Below are positions 15,671 to 24,834 of a DNA stretch of 64,000 bases, in pieces. Position 1 is the first letter of the stretch. Every line of letters begins with the position of its first letter. This DNA is from Sphingomonas sp. (GTDB lineage: Bacteria; Pseudomonadota; Alphaproteobacteria; Sphingomonadales; Sphingomonadaceae): the NCBI RefSeq assembly GCF_024508665.1, contig NZ_JANINP010000007.1:1178001-1242000 (forward strand). Direction: 5' to 3'. The notes under the pieces were generated by a model. It saw only the letters and a program-made list of their open reading frames with translations. It was not told where the DNA came from and searched no databases. Made by a program: the position numbers and the translations under genes.

Positions 15671-17505
15671 TGCACGGCGCTTCGATGCTCCGCGACGGCG
15701 TCGTCATGCTCGGCGTCGGGATGGTGTTCGTCCTGTTGTTTCGCCGTCTCGGCCTGGGCGCGACCCTGGGCTTCCTGGTCGCGGGTGCGCTGATCGGGCC
15801 ACAGGCGCTCAACCTGATCGGCGATGCACAAGGAAAGATCAGTGTAGCCGAGCTCGGAATCACACTCCTGCTGTTCATCGTCGGCCTCGAGCTCAATTTG
15901 TCGCGCCTGTGGAAGATGAAACAGGACATCTTCGCGATCGGTCTGATCCAGGTACTGACGTGCGGCGCAGCGGTGGCCTTGATCGTTCACGGCGTCGTCG
16001 GCTTCTCATGGCAAGCCGCGTTGGTCCTGGGCCTGCCGCTGGCCCTGTCCTCGACCGCGCAGGTGCTGCCGATGCTGCAGTCGGCCGGGCGGCTGCGCAC
16101 GCCGTTCGGCGAACGCGCGTTCGCGGTGCTGCTGTTCCAGGACCTGTCGATCGTGCCTTTGATCACGCTGGTCACGATCCTGTCGCGCAATCCCGCGGAT
16201 CAGCAGGGTCCGCCGGGCTATCTACTGTTCATCTATACCGTCCTGGCGATTACCGGACTGGTGCTGGCGGGCCGGTACCTGCTGCGGCCGATGTTCCGCG
16301 TGATCGGCAATCTCGGCGAGCGCGAAATGTTCGTGTTCGCCGCCCTGTTCACTGTCACCGCATCGGCAGCGGTGATGGAATATCTGCATTTGTCGACCGC
16401 TTTGGGCGCGTTCGTCGCGGGCGTGATGCTGGCCGATTCGCCGTACCGCCACGAGCTGGAAGCAGACGTGGAGCCGTTCCGCTCGATCCTGCTCGGATTG
16501 TTCTTCCTCGCGGTCGGCATGTTGCTCGACCTGCATATCATCGCCGAGCGCCCGTTCTTCGTGATCGGCATGGCGCTGGCGCTGATCGCGACCAAGGGAG
16601 CGATCATCTTCGCGATCGGCATGGCGTTCCGAATGAACTGGCGCGGTGCGCTGGCGCTCGGATTGTTGCTGAGCCAGGGCGGCGAGTTCGGCTTCGTGCT
16701 GTTCGCCCAGGCACAGCGCGCGTTCCTGATCGAGCCCGCTGCGGTCAGCATCTTCAGCGCGGTGGTCACCCTGTCGATGGCGACGACGCCGTTCCTGATG
16801 ATGGTGACCGCGCGATTCCGGGAAGCGCCCCAGGTTACCGGCGACCGCGAAGGGCCGCGCGCCGACGGCGCCAATGCGCTGATCGTCGGCTATGGCCGAT
16901 TTGGCCAGACCGTGGCGCAGATGCTGATCGCCGCCGGCATACCGGTCACGCTGATCGATACCGATATCGAGATGATCGACGTCGCCGCCGAATTCGGCGC
17001 CAAGGTCTATTATGGCGACGGCACGCGGCTCGATCTCTTGCGCCAGGCCGGCGCGCATGAGGCGGAACTGATCCTGTTCTGTATCGATGGCGACCAGTTG
17101 GACGCCGACCTGATCGAGGGTGTGCACGAGGCATTTCCCAAGGCCGCCATATTCGCGCGCACCTACGACCGGCGGGCGCTGATCAAACTCAAGGGCTCGC
17201 CGATCGCCGGCGTGGTTCGCGAAGTGATGGAATCGGCGATCAAGATGGGGCGGATGGCGATGAATGCGATCGACATCGATCCGGCCGAAGCCGACCTCGC
17301 CGAGGACATGTACCGTGCGCGCGACAAGGAGCGGCTGAAGCTCCAATATGAAACCGGCGATCTGCGCGCCGCGCGCGACCGCATCATCACCAGCGACGAG
17401 CGCGAGGAGATTTTCGCCGCGACCCGGCGCGAACTCGCGGCCGACGCCGACGCCGCGTCCGAGCCGGTCGGCGCGGAGGAACTGGGGCGAGGGCAGGAAC
17501 CATGA
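15670..17505 (+). CDS. CPA2 family cation:proton antiporter with TrkA-N domain (KefB/YbaL-like)
   Basis: Inner-membrane K+ (or Na+)/H+ antiporter of 611 residues. About 12 transmembrane helices fill residues 1-385 (GATLGFLVAGALIGP, LLLFIVGLELNLSRLW, SSTAQVLPML), followed by a Rossmann TrkA-N domain from about residue 395 with the nucleotide motif VGYGRFGQTVAQ and a terminal Glu-rich helix. The family is usually gated by nucleotides or glutathione adducts through that domain. It overlaps DUF423 by 4 bases. Confidence 0.93.
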   Translation: MHGASMLRDGVVMLGVGMVFVLLFRRLGLGATLGFLVAGALIGPQALNLIGDAQGKISVAELGITLLLFIVGLELNLSRLWKMKQDIFAIGLIQVLTCGAAVALIVHGVVGFSWQAALVLGLPLALSSTAQVLPMLQSAGRLRTPFGERAFAVLLFQDLSIVPLITLVTILSRNPADQQGPPGYLLFIYTVLAITGLVLAGRYLLRPMFRVIGNLGEREMFVFAALFTVTASAAVMEYLHLSTALGAFVAGVMLADSPYRHELEADVEPFRSILLGLFFLAVGMLLDLHIIAERPFFVIGMALALIATKGAIIFAIGMAFRMNWRGALALGLLLSQGGEFGFVLFAQAQRAFLIEPAAVSIFSAVVTLSMATTPFLMMVTARFREAPQVTGDREGPRADGANALIVGYGRFGQTVAQMLIAAGIPVTLIDTDIEMIDVAAEFGAKVYYGDGTRLDLLRQAGAHEAELILFCIDGDQLDADLIEGVHEAFPKAAIFARTYDRRALIKLKGSPIAGVVREVMESAIKMGRMAMNAIDIDPAEADLAEDMYRARDKERLKLQYETGDLRAARDRIITSDEREEIFAATRRELAADADAASEPVGAEELGRGQEP

Positions 17506-17840
17506 ACTGGATTGCGATCCTGGCCACTTTGTCGGGCGCGCTGGCGGTCGGGGCGGGCGCCTTCGGTGCGCACGGCGCGACCGGGCAGGCGGCCGAGTGG
17601 CTGAAGACCGGCGGCCAATATCAGCTGGTTCACGCAGTTGCCGCGTTGGTGGCGTTGAAGATGGCAGCGAAAGGACCTGCCGCGCTGTTCGTGATCGGCG
17701 GATTGATCTTCGCCGGCACACTCTACCTGATGGCGGTCGGCGCCCCGCGCTGGTTTGGCGCGATCACGCCGATCGGAGGCCTCGCGCTGATCGGCGGCTG
17801 GTTATGGCTGGCGTGGAGCGTGGCGAAAAGCAGCGCGTGA
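17502..17840 (+). CDS. DUF423 (YgdD/YwdK family) membrane protein
   Basis: Protein of 112 residues with four hydrophobic segments and the family hallmarks GAFGAHG near residue 20 and YQLVHAVAAL in the second helix. The family function is unknown. The start codon overlaps the stop of the antiporter gene (ATGA), so the two are probably co-translated. Confidence 0.85.
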   Translation: MNWIAILATLSGALAVGAGAFGAHGATGQAAEWLKTGGQYQLVHAVAALVALKMAAKGPAALFVIGGLIFAGTLYLMAVGAPRWFGAITPIGGLALIGGWLWLAWSVAKSSA

Positions 17841-17858
17841 TAGGGGCGATCGCTGATC

Positions 17859-18614
17859 CTACAGCGACCAATGGACTGCGAGAACCGAAAAACGATCTGC
17901 CCCATCCTTGCGAACATAACGGGCATGTGCCCGCGCCACGTCACAGGTTCCCTTGTCCAGATCTGCGTCGCCCGTAGTGGCCACGATGCGGCATCCTTTT
18001 ACCTCGCCGTTGGGGTCGACAGTAAGGACGATAGTGGCGTTTCCTTGCACATGCCGTCGGGCTGCTGCCGGGGGATAGTCATCATCAGTAAACCACTGGC
18101 CAGGGTTGCCTAACGGTGCCGCCCTCGCAGCCGGATCGACGCCCCAGCTTCGCATAAGGTCATCGTTGCACTTCTCCGCAGCGTCGATCACCGGTTGAAG
18201 CTTTCCCGTCTCCAGTGTTACCTCTTCCTTTCCGGCAGTGATCGCCAAGCTTGTCGCCTGCCCGATCTGAGCCATCGTGCCTGCGTCCAACGACATTTCG
18301 TAACTTCGAGCCCCATCAAGTTGGGAGTCGCGGCTGACATATCCGAGCGTCTTTTCGGTGCTAGCAGGTTGCAGCGAGATTTTAGCTGTTCCGTTCCTGA
18401 CACCACTTCCTTCGATATTCGGTGCCACGAGGATCAGCTTTGCGCCTATGACATCCAGCGATACGTACGGCTGGAGCGCTATATAGGTGGCGGGTTCGGC
18501 ACCGAATGGGCGCGATGCGACGCACTTGTCGGCACGATAATCGACTGTCCATTTCCCTGATGGCGCCAACCCGGCGTCGGTGCCGGCAAGTGCGAGCAAG
18601 CTCGTCAAAAGCAT
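17859..18614 (-). CDS. Exported TonB C-terminal domain protein
   Basis: Protein of 251 residues starting with a short hydrophobic stretch (MLLTSLLALAGTDA) that could act as a signal peptide. The C-terminal 85 residues have the TonB-C layout: DDDYPPAAARR, then GNATIVLTVDPNGEVKGCRI, then DLDKGTCDVARAHARY and a final strand. The N-terminal 150 residues are beta-rich and not recognised. Like the TPR protein at 6938 it lacks a classic Pro-rich spacer, so a role as a structural or regulatory TonB relative is as likely as energy transduction. Confidence 0.75.
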   Translation of the reverse strand: MLLTSLLALAGTDAGLAPSGKWTVDYRADKCVASRPFGAEPATYIALQPYVSLDVIGAKLILVAPNIEGSGVRNGTAKISLQPASTEKTLGYVSRDSQLDGARSYEMSLDAGTMAQIGQATSLAITAGKEEVTLETGKLQPVIDAAEKCNDDLMRSWGVDPAARAAPLGNPGQWFTDDDYPPAAARRHVQGNATIVLTVDPNGEVKGCRIVATTGDADLDKGTCDVARAHARYVRKDGADRFSVLAVHWSL

Positions 18615-18654
18615 CGAACCCTCCTTAAGTCATGACCGCGGCGATATCCGGAAA

Positions 18655-19086
18655 TCAGCCTCCTGTATCGAGCTTTGGTGAGGGAGCAGGGGGGGCATAA
18701 ACCGGGCGAAGCCGCCCCTGGCGGTCGCGGTACAGATAGCGATCCTCGTCCTCCTCGATCGCGTGCGGCGACACGCGATCAGGCGCCGTCGCGAACTCGC
18801 CGGCGATCGCTTCGGCCTCGCGATCGGAACGCCGGCTGCGGCGAATCCAGATAATCCCGATCCACAGTAGCACGGGGCCGGTGACGATGATCGGCGCGAT
18901 CTGGATCGCCGTCGCCAGCACGTTCCAACCGTTGCAATCGCCTGCGCATCGACCGGCCAACCAGTCGAATAATGCCTGGAGGTCGGTCGGCCCCGCCACC
19001 TGAATGGTCATCAGGATCATCGCCGGCAGATAAACCATGCATCCCAGCGCCAGCAGCGCCACACGAAATAGATGCTTTCTGGTCAC
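18655..19086 (-). CDS. Two-TM membrane protein of unknown function downstream of aroB
   Basis: Protein of 143 residues with two hydrophobic helices (about 8-28 and 62-80) flanking a short Cys-containing loop (AGRCAGDCNGW), followed by a basic segment (RRSRRSDREAE) and a charged Pro-rich tail. It overlaps the aroB stop by 4 bases, so it is likely co-transcribed with aroK-aroB. Family not recognised. Confidence 0.6.
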   Translation of the reverse strand: MTRKHLFRVALLALGCMVYLPAMILMTIQVAGPTDLQALFDWLAGRCAGDCNGWNVLATAIQIAPIIVTGPVLLWIGIIWIRRSRRSDREAEAIAGEFATAPDRVSPHAIEEDEDRYLYRDRQGRLRPVYAPPAPSPKLDTGG

Positions 19087-20180
19087 CGCTGCTCGTCGAG
19101 GAACGCCTCGACATCGGCGAGATCGACCGAATGGTCGAGATAGGTCCGGCCGATGCCGCGCGCGAGCAGGAAAGGCAGGGTGCCCGCGTCCATCTTCTTG
19201 TCGTGGCGCATATGGTCGACCAATGTCGCGCCGCTAGCCGTTATTCCGGCGGCCTTGACCCCGTCAGGGAGGCGGACCGCGCGCAGATGCGCCGCGACGC
19301 GCTCGGCATCCTGACCCGGACACAGGCCGCGCCGCGCCGAATAGGCGAAGGCCAGAGCCATACCCGCCGCGACGCCTTCGCCATGGAGCAAACGATCGGA
19401 AAATCCTGTTTCCGCTTCCAGTGCATGTCCGAACGTATGGCCGAGATTGAGCAAGGCGCGCTTGCCGGTCGTCTCGCGTTCGTCCTCGGCAACGATCCGC
19501 GCCTTGGCGGCGACCGAATGCGCGATGGCATATTCGCGCGCCTCGGGATCGCCGGCGAGCAGCTTGTCGCCATTCGCCTCGCACCATTCGAAGAAGGCAA
19601 AATCGTCGATCAGGCCGTATTTGACGACTTCGGCGTAACCGGCGCGCGTCTCGCGGGCGGGCAAGGTGTCGAGCACGTCGGGATCGATCAGCACTAAACC
19701 GGGCTGGTGGAACGCGCCGATCAGATTCTTGCCGGCGCGCGTATTGATCGCGGTCTTGCCGCCGACCGAACTGTCGACCTGGGCAAGCAGGGTCGTCGGG
19801 ATCTGAACGAAGCCGCACCCGCGCTTGACGATCGAACAGGCGAACCCGACCAGGTCGCCGATCACGCCACCGCCCAAGGCGATGACATGGTCACCACGCT
19901 CGACGCCGTGCGCGAGCAGCCGGTCGGTCAGGGCTTCGAGTTGGGCCCAGCTCTTGGTGCTTTCGCCGGGGGGCAGCACGATCGCCTCGCTCGCGACGCC
20001 GGCGGCGGCGAGCGTGGCCTGCAGCGTCGCCAGATGCGGCGCGACATTCGCGTCGCTGACGATCGCCATCGACCTGCCGCGCGACAGGGGCAGCAAATGC
20101 GCTGCCGCGCGGCCGAGCAGACCACGCTCGATCACGATATCGTAGCTGCGCGAACCGAGCGAAACGGGGACGATGGTCAC
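19083..20180 (-). CDS. aroB: 3-dehydroquinate synthase
   Basis: Converts DAHP to 3-dehydroquinate, second step of the shikimate pathway, in the cytoplasm with NAD and a divalent metal. Visible motifs: LPPGESTKS, ALGGGVIGDLVGF (NAD-binding), QIPTTLLAQVDSSVGGKTAIN, KNLIGAFHQP, and the metal ligands in GYAEVVKYG and NLGHTFGHALE. Length 365 is normal. The start overlaps the aroK stop by 4 bases. Confidence 0.97.
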   Translation of the reverse strand: MTIVPVSLGSRSYDIVIERGLLGRAAAHLLPLSRGRSMAIVSDANVAPHLATLQATLAAAGVASEAIVLPPGESTKSWAQLEALTDRLLAHGVERGDHVIALGGGVIGDLVGFACSIVKRGCGFVQIPTTLLAQVDSSVGGKTAINTRAGKNLIGAFHQPGLVLIDPDVLDTLPARETRAGYAEVVKYGLIDDFAFFEWCEANGDKLLAGDPEAREYAIAHSVAAKARIVAEDERETTGKRALLNLGHTFGHALEAETGFSDRLLHGEGVAAGMALAFAYSARRGLCPGQDAERVAAHLRAVRLPDGVKAAGITASGATLVDHMRHDKKMDAGTLPFLLARGIGRTYLDHSVDLADVEAFLDEQR

Positions 20181-20716
20181 AGGCCGAGGGCTTTCAGGAT
20201 GGCGTTGACGGCCGATTCGTGCGGCGCCTGGTCGCTGGCGATGCGAATCGGAGCCTGGGCATAGATCGGATTGCGGACGGCGGCGAGTTCGTCGAGCACC
20301 TCGCGCGGGTTACGGTTGCGCAGCAAGGGACGCGTATCGCGGCGGCCGACGCGCTCGGCCAGGATCCTGGTCGGCGCATCGAGCCAGATCGCGATCGATT
20401 GGTCGAGGATCAGCGCGCGCGTTTCGTCGTTGATGAATGCGCCGCCGCCGGTCGCGATCACCTTGGGTTTGCCGTCGACCAGCCGGGCGATGACGCGCCG
20501 TTCGCCGTCGCGGAAATACGCTTCACCGAATTTCTCGAAAATCTCGCTGACCGTCATGCCGGCGGCTTCCTCGATTTCGGTATCGGCATCGACGAAGGGC
20601 AAATGCAGTCGCGCCGCGAGGCGGCGGCCGACGGTCGACTTGCCGACGCCCATCAATCCGACGAGCACGATCGGCTTGCCGGTCCAAGAAAGAAAGGGAG
20701 GAGCGCTTTGCAACAT
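20177..20716 (-). CDS. aroK: Shikimate kinase
   Basis: Phosphorylates shikimate at the 3-OH. Walker A GLMGVGKST, shikimate-binding DADTEIE, FRDGERR and the ATGGGAF motif are all present, as is the lid region RNRNPREVL. I start at the ATG at 20716 (MLQSAPPFLSW); a frame-extending start at 20755 adds 13 residues of no family resemblance. First gene of the aroK-aroB-membrane protein operon; divergent from the small gene at 20817. Confidence 0.95.
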   Translation of the reverse strand: MLQSAPPFLSWTGKPIVLVGLMGVGKSTVGRRLAARLHLPFVDADTEIEEAAGMTVSEIFEKFGEAYFRDGERRVIARLVDGKPKVIATGGGAFINDETRALILDQSIAIWLDAPTRILAERVGRRDTRPLLRNRNPREVLDELAAVRNPIYAQAPIRIASDQAPHESAVNAILKALGL

Positions 20717-20816
20717 GGGTTTGGGGGCTATACAGCGCACCGCACGCTCGGGCACAAGCGGCGAGCCGGGCGGCGTGCCAGTTTGAGCGCCGAAAGAGTG
20801 TAAAGGTTATTGTCGC

Positions 20817-20954
20817 ATGTCGCGAATGTTGGTGGTGCTGATCGTCGTGTTGGTGGTTCTGGTAGGGGGAATGTTCTTCCTGTCGAACCGGGCGCACGAG
20901 ACGCAGCAGACACGGGTGGAAAAGGCTGTCTCGCTTGCGAATCTCCAAGGCTAG
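20817..20954 (+). CDS. 45-residue single-pass membrane micro-protein
   Basis: ATG at 20817, TAG at 20952. The product has one long hydrophobic helix near the N-terminus (LVVLIVVLVVLVGGMFFL) followed by a charged tail with HETQQTRVEKAVS. It overlaps the next gene by 20 bases in another frame, and its TTG start lies within this gene, which suggests translational coupling. Too short for standard gene callers; support is the strong membrane-protein pattern and coupling, not homology. Confidence 0.6.
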   Translation: MSRMLVVLIVVLVVLVGGMFFLSNRAHETQQTRVEKAVSLANLQG

Positions 20955-22761
20955 CGTTGGCGCGTCGGCGCTGGCGATAGCGCTGGTCGCCGCAGGCGGC
21001 GCCGCGCTTGCGCAGAAGAAACCCGAATCGATCCTGCCGCCAGGGTTCGACCAGCCGGTCGCGCCTGCTCCCGCGCCGCGTCCATCGCCGCGTCCCCAGA
21101 CTCCTGCGCCGGCATCAACTCCGGCGCCCACGGCCGCGCCAACGACACCTCCCGCCGTTAGCGCAGCGCCGACCGCGAACCCGACGGCTCCGGCGTTGCC
21201 GCTGCCCGCGCCAGCCGCGACCGATCCGCTGACCGGCCTGCCAATCGCGGCACCGACGCCTGCGGCGACACCCGGCCAGGTGCATTACACCTTGCCCGAA
21301 TCGTCACGCCGCAATCTGGCGATGATCGGCATTTTGCCGACGGCCGAGCGGATGTTGAATCCCGCGGCCTTCGGCAATGCCGATGGGCGCTATATCGAAC
21401 GGCTGATGCGCGATACGCGCGCACCGATCGCCTCGCGCTGGGTATCGATCGCGCTGCGCCGCTTGTTGTTGCAGCCGATCAGTACGCCACGCAACGTCAA
21501 CGGTGCGGATTTCGCCGCCGAGCGCGCCTGGCTGCTGCTGCGCATGGGCGAATCGGTCGGTGCGCGCGCGATGGTGCAGTCGGTCGATCCGCAGGATTAT
21601 ACGCCGAAACTTTATCAGGTCGCGATGCAGGCAGCGCTGGCAACCGGCGATGTCGGCGCGATGTGTCCGTTGGCCAACGACGCCATCAAGGTATCGAGCG
21701 AGCCGGCCTGGGTGCTGGCGCGCGCAATGTGCGCCGCTCTATCCTCGGCTCCGAGCCAGGCGACGCCATTGATGAACCAAGCCAAGCGCGTCGCCGCCGG
21801 TGTCGACTTGGCGCTCGCGCAGAAGATTGCCGGCCGCGGGTCGAACAAGGGCGACGTGGTGATCGAATGGGACGGCGTCACCAATATCAATTCGTGGCGC
21901 TATGGCCTGGCAATGGCCGCGGGCGAAAAAATTCCCGATGCGCTGTTCGAGGGCACCGGCCCGCAGATGCGCTATTGGCAGGTGCTGGCGCCGCAGGAAA
22001 CACCGGTCGAGCGGTCGCAATTCGCCGATCAGGCGGCGGCTCAGGGCATTCTCTCCAACCTCGCCTTGGTCGATCTCTACGGCCTGATCGATGCGGGCGA
22101 CGATCAGGGCAATCCGGCCAACGGCGTCGCCAGCGATTTGCGTAACGCCTACACGGGCGAATCGCGCGATGCGCGCCTGGGTGCGCTGCGGGGACTCTGG
22201 GGCCAGAATAGCAACGGCCTTGCCGGCTATGGCCGGTTGGTGCTGACGGCGCGGGCGGCCAAGCGCATTCCGGTCGCGACCAAGACCGACGGCAGCGACC
22301 AGCTGATCGCCTCGATGCTCAGCGCCGGCCTCGATCGCTCGGCAGCGCGATGGCGCAATGCCGTGGCGCGGGGCAGCCTGGGGTGGGCGCTGATCCTGGT
22401 ATCCGATCCCGACAGCAACGCGCGCTATGGTTCGGGCGAAGTCGGCGCTTTTTCGGCCGATGCGACCAAACAGCGGATGTTCGCGGCCGCGCTTGCCGGG
22501 CTCGCCAGGCTCGATCCGGCAGTGGCGCAAAGCTATGGAGCGGACGTGCAAGGCGGCAATAGCTGGACTCGTGCGATCGATCGCGCCGCGGCGCAGCGCC
22601 ATCCGGGTGAAGTGCTGGTGCTGAGCGCGGTCGGTTTGCAGACGCAGGACTGGCGCGGCGTATCGCCGGCGGCAGTATTCCACATCGTCAACGCATTGCG
22701 GGTCGTGGGACTGGGCAGCACCGCGCGGATGGTCGCGGCCGAGGCCGTGACGCGGGCCTGA
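20935..22761 (+). CDS. Secreted Pro-rich helical-repeat protein of unknown function
   Basis: TTG start at 20935 gives a signal peptide (MRISKASVGASALAIALVAA, AALAQ cleavage). Residues 30-110 are a low-complexity Pro/Ala/Thr spacer (ASTPAPTAAPTTPP). The remaining 490 residues read as Ala-rich amphipathic helices without recognised catalytic motifs, like a periplasmic helical solenoid. It overlaps the preceding micro-gene by 20 bases and the xerD start by 1 base (TGATGG), so all three are likely one transcript. Family not recognised; I know such genes only as conserved hypotheticals in sphingomonads. Confidence 0.7.
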   Translation: MRISKASVGASALAIALVAAGGAALAQKKPESILPPGFDQPVAPAPAPRPSPRPQTPAPASTPAPTAAPTTPPAVSAAPTANPTAPALPLPAPAATDPLTGLPIAAPTPAATPGQVHYTLPESSRRNLAMIGILPTAERMLNPAAFGNADGRYIERLMRDTRAPIASRWVSIALRRLLLQPISTPRNVNGADFAAERAWLLLRMGESVGARAMVQSVDPQDYTPKLYQVAMQAALATGDVGAMCPLANDAIKVSSEPAWVLARAMCAALSSAPSQATPLMNQAKRVAAGVDLALAQKIAGRGSNKGDVVIEWDGVTNINSWRYGLAMAAGEKIPDALFEGTGPQMRYWQVLAPQETPVERSQFADQAAAQGILSNLALVDLYGLIDAGDDQGNPANGVASDLRNAYTGESRDARLGALRGLWGQNSNGLAGYGRLVLTARAAKRIPVATKTDGSDQLIASMLSAGLDRSAARWRNAVARGSLGWALILVSDPDSNARYGSGEVGAFSADATKQRMFAAALAGLARLDPAVAQSYGADVQGGNSWTRAIDRAAAQRHPGEVLVLSAVGLQTQDWRGVSPAAVFHIVNALRVVGLGSTARMVAAEAVTRA

Positions 22762-23672
22762 TGGCCGCGACCGACCTTCAGGATCATGCGCTGATCGAGC
22801 GGTTCCTCGAAATGCTGGTCGCGGAGGCCGGCGTCGCCAAGAACACGGTCGCGGCCTATGCCAGCGACTTGCGGCTGGCCTCAGAAGCGCTGAACGGGCG
22901 ATTGGCCTCCGCGGACGTGAAGGACGTCGAACGACTTGGCAACGGCTGGCGCGACCTTTCGCACGCGACCGTCGCGCGCAAGGCGGCCGCGTTGCGTCGA
23001 TTCTTTGCCTTCCTGGCCGATGAAGGCCATCGCGCCGACGATCCCGGCGGCGCCTTGCCGCGGCCGGGCGCACGGCGACCCCTGCCCAAGGTGCTGAGCC
23101 ATCAGGATATCGACCGCCTGTTCGCCGCGATCGCCGAGCGGCAAGCGCGCGTTCCGCCCGATCCCAACGACCTGCGTCTCTCGGCGCTGATCGAATTGCT
23201 CTACGGATCGGGGCTGCGCGCGACCGAACTCGTATCGCTGCCGCGCAACGCCATCCAGCCCGACCGGCCTTATATCATCCTGAAGGGCAAAGGCGGCCGA
23301 GAGCGGCTGGCGCCGATTTCCGACCGCGCGCGCGCTGCCGTCGCGGCGTGGCGCGCACATCTCGAGAGCGACAGGCCATGGCTGTTTCCCTCGGGTAAAG
23401 GGCATCTGTCGCGCGTCCGCCTCTATCAGTTGATCAAGGCGTTGGCGGCCGATGCCGGCATTCCTCCCGACCGCATCAGCCCGCACGTGCTGCGCCACGC
23501 CTTCGCCACCCACTTGCTGGAAGGGGGCGCGGACCTGCGCGCGCTCCAGGCGATGCTGGGGCATGCCGATATCGCGACGACCGAAATCTACACGCATGTC
23601 GACAGCAAACGGCTGATCGAGTTGGTCAACACCCGTCACCCGCTCGTTGACGTTGCCCCGAGGCGGGCCTAA
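22761..23672 (+). CDS. xerD: Chromosomal tyrosine recombinase XerD-like
   Basis: Site-specific recombinase of 303 residues that with its partner XerC resolves chromosome dimers at dif under FtsK control. Core-binding SAM-like domain at about 8-95; catalytic domain with R153, K177, H242, R245 (HVLRH), H268 and nucleophile Y277 all present. The length and position beside accA and aroK/aroB fit XerD of the chromosome rather than a phage or integron integrase. XerC versus XerD cannot be settled from motifs alone. Confidence 0.9.
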   Translation: MAATDLQDHALIERFLEMLVAEAGVAKNTVAAYASDLRLASEALNGRLASADVKDVERLGNGWRDLSHATVARKAAALRRFFAFLADEGHRADDPGGALPRPGARRPLPKVLSHQDIDRLFAAIAERQARVPPDPNDLRLSALIELLYGSGLRATELVSLPRNAIQPDRPYIILKGKGGRERLAPISDRARAAVAAWRAHLESDRPWLFPSGKGHLSRVRLYQLIKALAADAGIPPDRISPHVLRHAFATHLLEGGADLRALQAMLGHADIATTEIYTHVDSKRLIELVNTRHPLVDVAPRRA

Positions 23673-23683
23673 CCCGCCCGGCC

Positions 23684-24631
23684 ATGGCTACCTTCCTTGA
23701 ATTCGAGAAGCCGATCGCTGAGTTGCAGGGTCGGATCGACGAACTTCGCGACACCGCTTCGGACGGCGCGATCGACATCGATTCCGAGGTCAAGCGGCTG
23801 CAGGCCAAGTCGGACGCGTTGCTGAAGGCGACTTATGCCAAGCTGACGCCGTGGCAGAAGACGCAGGTCGCGCGCCATCCGGATCGGCCGCATTTCGGGG
23901 ATTATGTCGCCGGGCTGTTCGAGGATTTCATGCCGCTGGCCGGCGACCGCGCCTTTGCCGACGACCAGGCGATCCTGGGCGGTTTCGCGACGTTCCGCGG
24001 CCAGAAGGTGATGGTGATCGGCCACGAAAAGGGCAACGATACCGCCAGCCGGCTCAAGCATAATTTCGGCATGGGCAAGCCCGAAGGCTATCGCAAGGCG
24101 ATCCGTTTGATGGAACTCGCCGACCGGTTCGGGCTGCCGGTGCTGACTTTGGTCGACACGTCGGGCGCCTTCCCCGGCGTCCAGGCCGAGGAGCGCGGCC
24201 AGGCCGAAGCCATTGCCCGCTCGACGGAGGCGTGCCTGAAGCTTGGCGTGCCGATGGTCGCCGCGGTGGTCGGCGAGGGCGGGTCGGGCGGCGCGATCGC
24301 GCTCGCGGCGGGCAATCGCGTGCTGATGTTCGAACACGCCGTCTATTCGGTGATCTCACCCGAAGGCTGCGCCTCAATTCTGTGGCGCACGGCCGACAAG
24401 GCGCCCGACGCCGCCGAGGCGATGAAGGTCACCGCGCAGGACCTGAAAGGGCTGGGCGTGATCGACACGATCGTGTCCGAGCCGCTAGGCGGCGCGCATC
24501 GCGACCCCGACACGGCGATAGCGGCACTGGGCGACGCGATGGCTGACGCGCTGAGCGGGCTGCACAATCTCGGTCCCGACGACTTGCGCCGCGACCGTCG
24601 CGACAAGTTCCTGGCGATGGGCCGGCTTTAA
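23684..24631 (+). CDS. accA: Acetyl-CoA carboxylase carboxyltransferase subunit alpha
   Basis: Alpha half of the carboxyltransferase that makes malonyl-CoA for fatty acid synthesis, acting with AccD. Typical start FLEFEKPIAELQGRIDEL, then the crotonase-fold core with VIGHEKG, GMGKPEGYRKA, DTSGAFPGVQAEERGQ and GEGGSGGAIA. At 315 residues it has the normal length. It is followed directly by a REP-like element. Confidence 0.97.
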   Translation: MATFLEFEKPIAELQGRIDELRDTASDGAIDIDSEVKRLQAKSDALLKATYAKLTPWQKTQVARHPDRPHFGDYVAGLFEDFMPLAGDRAFADDQAILGGFATFRGQKVMVIGHEKGNDTASRLKHNFGMGKPEGYRKAIRLMELADRFGLPVLTLVDTSGAFPGVQAEERGQAEAIARSTEACLKLGVPMVAAVVGEGGSGGAIALAAGNRVLMFEHAVYSVISPEGCASILWRTADKAPDAAEAMKVTAQDLKGLGVIDTIVSEPLGGAHRDPDTAIAALGDAMADALSGLHNLGPDDLRRDRRDKFLAMGRL

Positions 24632-24633
24632 AA

Positions 24634-24775
24634 TCCCTCTCCCATTGGGAGAGGGAGGGAGCCGCGCGTTGCGCGGCGGAAGGGTGAGGGTAGGCGCTTG
24701 TCGCTCCACTCGACCCTCACCTTCCCACTCGCTGCGCGAGCGGGCCCCTTCCTCTTCCAATAGGAGAGGAAACAA
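24634..24775. repeat. Composite REP-like palindromic element (CCCTCTCCC family)
   Basis: CCCTCTCCC (24635-24643) and GGGAGAGGG (24647-24655) form a perfect hairpin, then an inward pair of AGGGTGAGGG and CCCTCACC arms and a final CTCTTCC...GGAGAGG-like arm complete a large imperfect palindrome. Related copies sit at 57538-57689, 53258-53289 and, weakly, 47008-47040, always between genes. It looks like a dispersed non-coding palindromic repeat. Confidence 0.75.
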
Positions 24776-24808
24776 AGAAAGGGCGGCGGAACCGAAGTTC
24801 CGCCGCCC
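24768..24808 (-). terminator. Intrinsic terminator of the first Flp pilin gene
   Basis: On the minus strand a 12-base perfect stem (GGGCGGCGGAAC / GTTCCGCCGCCC at 24781-24808 with a 4-base loop) is followed by TTTCTTTGTTT. It lies 26 bases past the stop of the pilin gene at 24835. Confidence 0.9.
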
Positions 24809-24834
24809 CGCTTTTCGGCTGTAAGCGTTGGAGC

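Noticed and set aside
22761..23672. Tyrosine recombinase as a phage or island integrase
   Set aside because: Length, both helical domains and position with accA and aroK/aroB point to chromosomal Xer; no att repeats or phage genes nearby.
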